DNA of 46,336 nucleotides from DATJUF01 sp035524095 (GTDB taxonomy: Bacteria; Desulfobacterota; Binatia; Binatales; Binataceae): the NCBI GenBank assembly GCA_035524095.1, contig DATKPK010000182.1, forward strand, positions 1 through 46,336, in the 5' to 3' direction. Each line of letters opens with the position of its first letter. Position 1 is the first letter of the stretch. Below the pieces are notes generated by a model that did no database searches, was not told the origin of the DNA, and saw nothing but the letters and a program-made list of their open reading frames with translations. Of this stretch, positions 41,768 through 46,336 are shown in pieces. The position numbers and the translations under genes are program-made.

Positions 41768-42628
41768 TCATTTCCATAAAATGATCAGGCTGAGGGATCC
41801 GACGGCGGCACAATAGATCGCGAAGGGAGTGAGAGTTTTGGTCTGGAAGTATCTCGTCAAAATCTTGATCGAAGCGAATGCCGTTACAGCCGCAGAGACT
41901 CCGCCGGCCAGAGCATTCTCTATTGCATCAGCACTCCCCGAGTGGATAAGCATCGGCAACTTCAAGAGCGCCGCCGCTCCAATTATGGGTGTGGCCAGAA
42001 GAAACGAAAATCTGAGCGCTTCTTCATGGGAAAGACCGACCAGGAGGCCGCCGGCGATCGCCGAGCCGGTTCTCGAAAAGCCAGGCAATAATGCAAGAAT
42101 CTGCGCTATTCCGACCTTCACTGCCTGCCACCAACACATCTTGGCAGCAACGTGCTGATCGATGCCGGCAAGCCCTTCGCTCGACCTCGCCTTTCTTCTC
42201 AAGCATTCTGCCGCATATAGCAGTCCACCATTCAAGGTAAGAAAGCAGGCCGCACTCGCAGGAGAGATAAATAATCTCTCCAACCGTTTCTGCAACAGGA
42301 ACCCGATAGCGCCCGCAGGAATGGTACCGACGATCAATAGCATCCCTAATTTTGCGTAGCGATTTGTAGGATGGGAGTCGCGCCCCCCGATTAACCCTAA
42401 TAGCCCCGATACGATCCTCGCCCAATCTTCACGATAAACAAGAAGTAGAACCAGTGCCGTTGCGAAATGAGTTGCCACGACGAAAGTGAGAAAGTCATTC
42501 GCATTCTGATCAATCGCCCAACCAAGAAGGCCAGGCAGTATCACGGTATGACCTAAGCTCGAAATCGGAAACAGCTCCGACACACCTTGGAGCAGGCCCA
42601 AGACAACTGCTTGGAAATGGGAAAGCAT
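41768..42628 (-). CDS. uppP: Undecaprenyl-diphosphate phosphatase (BacA/UppP family)
   Basis: A 286-residue polytopic protein. The first motif is GLLQGVSELFPISSLGH at about 12-28, a variant of the usual QG-x-x-E-x-x-PISSSGH with Leu for the third Ser. The second motif LLPGFSRTGSAIAGGLLVGLSHEEALRFSFLLATP carries the PG-x-SRSG element as PGFSRTG. Both catalytic regions are therefore present. It recycles the C55 lipid carrier for peptidoglycan and other polymers. Its gene sits alone on the minus strand, upstream of the ABC transporter. The variant may be a distinct BacA subclass. Confidence 0.9.
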   Translation of the reverse strand: MLSHFQAVVLGLLQGVSELFPISSLGHTVILPGLLGWAIDQNANDFLTFVVATHFATALVLLLVYREDWARIVSGLLGLIGGRDSHPTNRYAKLGMLLIVGTIPAGAIGFLLQKRLERLFISPASAACFLTLNGGLLYAAECLRRKARSSEGLAGIDQHVAAKMCWWQAVKVGIAQILALLPGFSRTGSAIAGGLLVGLSHEEALRFSFLLATPIIGAAALLKLPMLIHSGSADAIENALAGGVSAAVTAFASIKILTRYFQTKTLTPFAIYCAAVGSLSLIILWK

Positions 42629-43056
42629 TATGGTGATCGATTTATTTGAAGCTAAGGGGATGGTCGGACAGTCTCATGAACAAACGTGATCGTTGTGCTC
42701 CACATGAAATTCTTTGTGAACTTTGCCGATGGCTGAGCACATCAGCGAATGATACGAGACCGTCCTGTCCTCCACAATCGTCGATGTCTGATAAGGAGGC
42801 ATTGGCTCGGACCCGCTTCAAGCGCAACCCACGTCTGAACTTTCCGGTGACGTCTCGGCGACGTAGCCTCTGCAACTGCCGTATTACCTCCTCGTCGGGT
42901 GAAGATTCTGGCCGTTCGGGACTGTGACTGATGGCATCCCACGGCGCCTCGCTTTCGAGACGACTCTCGATCCCCAAGACGATCGGGAGACGTTTGCGCC
43001 TTTGCAACTAAAAGCTCTTTATGCCACGGTCGATTATCTTTACCGGAGGGCACGTT
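42629..43056. other. 428-bp stretch between uppP and the oxygenase gene
   Basis: No gene is supported. Open frames at 42642-43007 (minus) and 42646-42927 (plus) lack family character and are judged shadows or chance. The region holds the divergent promoters for uppP and the oxygenase gene; GGAGGG at about 43043-43048 is the ribosome-binding site of the latter. No clear promoter box was picked. Confidence 0.45.
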
Positions 43057-44334
43057 ATGGACCGCGTCAAGGATATCGAGAACCACGTTTCGGGAGCTGC
43101 AGGAAGAGTTTCGCCGGCTTACGTGCCTGATCTGCAACTCACAAAAGGGCAACCTCCACCGATCGCCGCGAACGGCGGCCTGTCCTACATGTCTTTCGAC
43201 CGAGACGGAGATGCGGGAACCGCCACCGCGATGGAGGCTGCGCTTCGCCTGCTTGCTGAGGGGAATGGGCACGCGCTTATCAAAATGCTCGAGAGCGCTC
43301 CTCCTGGCCCGATCCAGACGAAGTGGGGCATCGGGTTTCGAACGTACCTGGAGTGCATGGACTATATTCGCGCGAATAACATCAAAGCCCCTCAAGGCGG
43401 AGTTGCGTTGCCGTTGCGTTATACCGTGCATGAGGAGCCGTCCTATTCCATCGTTCCATCCAACGCCCTGTGGCACGACCCCGCTCGGCAGGCCGAGGCA
43501 AAGGCGTTGCGAGAGGATGAGCAGGAGGTTGGACGCCGCGCCCTCTACTTCCCGCAGGTATTGCGCGATGCCCGGCGAATGCAGGAGTACTATCCTGGGC
43601 TCTCGCCCACCAGCCCGCAGTGCATGGACAAGCTGGGGGTAGCGCTCGCGTACTGCGAATCCAAGTGCAAAAATTTCTACGATGCGGCAGAGGTAGAGCG
43701 CGTGTATTACCCGGAGATCGAGAAACTTCTCCTGGAGTTTTTCCCGGGCGCGGCCGATGCGCTCGTGTATAACCACGATGTCTTTGACAAGGACTACAAG
43801 GGCGACCGCACAGAAGACCAGGACAAGAAGAATCCTGGTGTGAACGCGAACTACGCCAACATTGTACACAACGACCTAAACGACAATAGTGGGCGTGTAC
43901 GCTGCCGCGAGCTTCTCACAAAAAACCTGCGCAACTTCGGGCGCCAGCAGCACTACACTGAAGAGCAAGCCGACGCGAAGATGTCGCGGCGATTCATGTC
44001 AATCAATCTCGCCAAACCGATGGAGACTGTTGGGCAATACCCCTTCGTGCTCTGCGCGTGGCCCTCTTTCGCCGATCAGCCCTATATCACCAACTACCGT
44101 ATTTATGACGATCGCGTCGGCGAGACCACTCGTTTCACCTATCGCCCGAACCACGAGTGGTACTGGTTCCCTCAGCAGAAATCGACTGAGGTCTCGATGC
44201 TTAAGTGTTACGACTCGGTCACCGACGGGTCCGTCTCACGCTGGTCTTTCCATAGTGCTTGTGTCGACCCTACCGCGCCTGAGGATGCTCCTTGCCGGAA
44301 GAACGTCGTGGTCCGATCCTTTGTGTTCTTCTAG
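43057..44334 (+). CDS. CmcJ/NvfI family oxidoreductase candidate (non-haem iron oxygenase)
   Basis: From ATG 43057 (GGAGGG 6 nt upstream; the frame opens at 43021) this is 425 residues. The C-terminal 200 residues show the CmcJ/asaB/GA4-desaturase/NvfI family pattern: ADALVYNHDVFDKD at about 234-247, IVHNDLNDNSGRVR at 269-282, SRRFMSINLAKPMETVGQYP, FVLCAWPSF, EWYWFPQQKSTEVSMLKCYDS and FHSACVDPTAPEDAP near the end. The VHND pair (His271, Asp273) and a late His399 would form the two-His-one-carboxylate iron site of 2-oxoglutarate-dependent relatives. The family is best known from fungal gibberellin and meroterpenoid enzymes and bacterial cephamycin CmcJ. The N-terminal 220 residues are longer than I recall for CmcJ. 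No partner gene adjoins; substrate unknown. Confidence 0.75.
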   Translation: MDRVKDIENHVSGAAGRVSPAYVPDLQLTKGQPPPIAANGGLSYMSFDRDGDAGTATAMEAALRLLAEGNGHALIKMLESAPPGPIQTKWGIGFRTYLECMDYIRANNIKAPQGGVALPLRYTVHEEPSYSIVPSNALWHDPARQAEAKALREDEQEVGRRALYFPQVLRDARRMQEYYPGLSPTSPQCMDKLGVALAYCESKCKNFYDAAEVERVYYPEIEKLLLEFFPGAADALVYNHDVFDKDYKGDRTEDQDKKNPGVNANYANIVHNDLNDNSGRVRCRELLTKNLRNFGRQQHYTEEQADAKMSRRFMSINLAKPMETVGQYPFVLCAWPSFADQPYITNYRIYDDRVGETTRFTYRPNHEWYWFPQQKSTEVSMLKCYDSVTDGSVSRWSFHSACVDPTAPEDAPCRKNVVVRSFVFF

Positions 44335-44903
44335 GAAGCAAGGAACGCCATCGCCACGACTGCGTGAGGTGTTCGCCGGTTCCCTCTGACAGGTGAGCAA
44401 AACCTCACGCGGTTCTGCACCATACCGGCAGTATGATTCAACGCCTCCGCTAGCCTTCCCTTCACCTGAAAACATTTTAGCTCTTTCCAATCTCGGAAAT
44501 GCCCTCGGCAGCGGTCTGATCGCTGCCGTCGGTCTCCCGCCCTGGGTCCTCCCGAATCCGCTGGCGGCTCGACGGGAAGCGCGTCGCGTCCATCTGCTTC
44601 CCGCTTCCTGAACCTCCTCGTCATCTCGTCATTCGTAAGCTCTGTACAGCCTTATGAAAATGATTTAACTTTTATTAGCTTTTTGTTATTACAGATTGCG
44701 GCGGATATGACAGAAGGGTCTCACTTAAAAACGACGGGTATAACGCTCGCAACAGGCGCAACACCCCGGATCTATTGGTGAACGGTTCGCGACGAGGCTG
44801 ATCTCGACGTTGATAAGGGGCGTGCTACGGTCACGCCCGGCTTTTGCTGGAACGTCCCGTTGTGGCCGATCACCAACTCGATATTTCCGAAGTTGGGACT
44901 GCC
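44335..44903. other. 569-bp stretch between oxygenase and DUF1329 remnant
   Basis: No supported gene. Features seen are an 8-bp stem CGGCAGCG/CGCTGCCG at 44506-44528 and an AT-rich tract at about 44650-44700 that could carry the promoter of the DUF1329 gene. The region between has only short chance frames. Confidence 0.4.
44818..44846 (+). terminator. GC-rich hairpin followed by short T-run
   Basis: GGGCGTG at 44818-44824 pairs with CACGCCC at 44832-44838 over a 7-nt loop, followed by GGCTTTTG. It resembles a weak intrinsic terminator reading from the left. It lies about 60 nt upstream of the DUF1329 start codon, so it could alternatively be a 5' leader structure. Confidence 0.35.
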
Positions 44904-46080
44904 ATGAAAAAACAACTGCTGAAGATCGTCTTGTTATTCCTTCTTTTCGCCCCAGCGTAGCCTCTAAACGCCGCTCAGCCGCGGACCCTCACCGAGCACG
45001 ATCTACTCGCGCTTCTCGCGGGCGGTGTCTATAGCAACCGCATAGCGGGCCTCGTTGAGGAGCGCGGATCACATTCGTTCCCACCCCCGCTGACCTCGAG
45101 CGGCTCCGCAAGGCGGCCGCTCAAGAGCCTTTAGTGCATGCGGTTGAGGTGGCTCTCAGAGTCATACCCAGGCAAGCGTCAAATCAAACTACATCACCTT
45201 CAGTGTCGCGAAGAATTCAGACGAAGCCAGCACCTGCAAACAATCAAATTGTATTGAATCCACCGTTAGTAAAACCGGAAACCGCGCCCTCGCAACCCAC
45301 GGTGAACGCAGAAGCAGGCATCCCCTCAGGCACTACGATCGATATGAGCAACTGGGTTCGGTACCAGCAATACATGCCGGTCGGGATGGTGCAATTGTTC
45401 GAGGGTAATTATCCCTGGAAAATGCCGCGAGACATCGAAATTGATGTTGGGCCTACCGCTACATATAGTCTGCCGAAGGGTCATGAGGACGCGACACGCC
45501 GATATAGCAGCGCTGTTCGTATTGTGCATCTCACGAACGGGGCATACTGACATTGAAAATTATAAAGGTGGGCTACCGTTTCCTTATCCTCAGGATCCCG
45601 ACAAAGGTTATAAACTACTTGCCTACGCGTGGTTTGCGTACACCCCCAACGTATTATCGGGCACCGAGCGAAATCCGATTACGACCTGCTCAGAGACTAG
45701 TCAAAGCTATATCAGCTGCGATCGCTTCTCATACGTATTCCGCCAGCTTTCCTACAACACCGACCCGGGAGCGCCTGCTAATCAGAACAACGGGCTCAAT
45801 TCGTGGTACACGGAATGGCTGTCCATCGAGCAGCCCGAGCAATTGCGCTACACGACGATTCTAACGCTGTATCCTAGAAATAATCAGCACTCGAAGGATT
45901 TATTTATTTTCGTTCCTGCACTGCGCCGCTGGATCAGGAGCTCGCTTGCTTCCAGATGTAGTCCAATCGCGGGAACCGACTATGTGCAGAACGATTTCAA
46001 AATGGAAGGGTTTAGCGGAGGCATCGGAGCGTTCACGTATCCTGCTCCCTTCCGAGATCGAGCCACCAATAGTACAAGGG
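44904..46080 (+). pseudogene. DUF1329 protein, broken by a nonsense codon and two frameshifts and truncated
   Basis: Reading across frames reconstructs one protein. It starts ATG 44904 (MKKQLLKIVLLFLLFAPA, a signal peptide), meets TAG at about 44958, continues LTEHDLLALLAGGVYSNRI and VEERG, shifts by one base near 45066, reads ITFVPTPADLERLRKAAAQE and a low-complexity linker, then the DUF1329 domain SNWVRYQQYMPVGMVQLFEG, NYPWKMPRDIEIDVGPT and YSLPKGHEDATRRYS. A second shift in a G-run near 45545 (NGHTDIENYKGGLPFPYP) leads on to FRQLSYNTDPGAPANQN and FIFVPALRRWIRSSLASRCSP. Homology stops at about GGIGAF (46036). DUF1329 proteins are outer-membrane LolA-like; this one adds an N-terminal helical domain. 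The C-terminus is missing where transposase sequence begins. Confidence 0.8.
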
Positions 46081-46104
46081 TCGAAGAAACCGTGAGGTGG
46101 GCAA

Positions 46105-46336
46105 ATGGCAGACGATCAAAGGCCGGAAGAAGTCCAGCGCTGGACGGCCAAGCGTCGTGCGGCATTGGTAATCAGCTTGCTCAAAGGTGAGACGGCGGCG
46201 GCGGAAGCGGCGCGGCGGCACGGGTTGAAGATCGCTGAGGTCGAGGACTGGCGCGATCGTTTCCTGCTCGGGGCCGAGAACGCACTGCGCGCGCGGCCCA
46301 AGGAGGATGAAGCGCTGCGCGAAGAGGAGCTCAATC
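46105..46336 (+). mobile_element. IS3-type transposase orfA, partial (runs off right edge)
   Basis: The frame from ATG 46105 is open to the window end (77 residues, starting MADDQRPEEVQRWTAKRRAA). It has the N-terminal helix-turn-helix of OrfA proteins: ALVISLLKGETAAAEAARRH, GLKIAEVEDWRDRFL, then a Glu-rich coiled-coil start (LGAENALRARPKEDE). GAGGTGGG lies about 8 nt upstream. The element must have entered the DUF1329 gene between about 46036 and 46100; I could not identify its terminal repeat. OrfB and the right end are beyond the window. Confidence 0.75.

Noticed and set aside
42742..43869. Long minus-strand ORF (375 codons) antisense to the CmcJ/NvfI-type gene
   Set aside because: No family character, and its length follows from the GC-rich coding strand of the real gene, which has a ribosome-binding site and clear motifs.
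1..46336. CRISPR array or other regularly spaced repeats
   Set aside because: No regular short repeats with unique spacers were seen; the only repeat series are protein-coding kelch and TPR repeats.

Overview
The window reads as a chromosome segment of an uncultured, moderately GC-rich, Gram-negative bacterium. Gram-negative signs are the lipoprotein signal peptides, an ExbB/ExbD motor, a LolB-like lipoprotein and a DUF1329 outer-membrane type protein. The gene mix (family III CoA transferase, two luciferase-like flavin/F420 oxidoreductases, a DUF35-thiolase pair, several amidohydrolases and SDRs) suggests a soil or sediment lineage such as the former deltaproteobacterial group Candidatus Binatota. 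That placement is inference from gene content; no rRNA gene or tRNA was found.

Layout. 1-2100 is a decayed zone: a DUF29 gene fragment joined to the tail of an IS1380-type transposase, a methyltransferase pseudogene with three lesions, and about 650 bp with no convincing gene. 2101-6474 holds a CoA transferase, then on the minus strand the agmatine-to-putrescine pair aguA/aguB and an LLM oxidoreductase. 6603-9947 is a classic housekeeping block: SRP RNA with its own promoter, dnaX, ebfC and recR. 10001-14312 (minus) is an ExbB-ExbD-ExbD-VWA-kelch operon, preceded by a Cys-rich putative lipoprotein. 15262-17900 (plus) carries an SDR, a low-molecular-weight phosphatase, a CoA-binding protein and a Nudix hydrolase; a convergent APC permease follows. 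19597-26082 (plus) encodes a TPR lipoprotein, a LolB-like lipoprotein and a peptide-type ABC importer (binding protein and two permeases, without ATPases).

26264-29920 (plus) is a catabolic-looking set: SDR, DUF35 protein, thiolase-like protein and M20 hydrolase. 29976-35822 (minus) is a second one: D-aminoacylase-like amidohydrolase, metal-dependent amidohydrolase, LLM monooxygenase and two alpha/beta hydrolases. rpsU (bS21), with a good sigma70-type promoter, is followed by a minus-strand block tpx-bluB-cobT-cobS for the cobalamin lower ligand. 39664-42628 has an SbmA/BacA-like ABC protein and an UppP-type phosphatase.

The last 3.7 kb looks accessory: a CmcJ/NvfI-family (fungal-type) non-haem iron oxygenase candidate, a DUF1329 gene broken by three lesions and truncated, and the start of an IS3-type orfA running off the window end. 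The most interesting loci are the CmcJ/NvfI gene, the ExbBD-VWA-kelch operon and the two uncharacterised catabolic operons.
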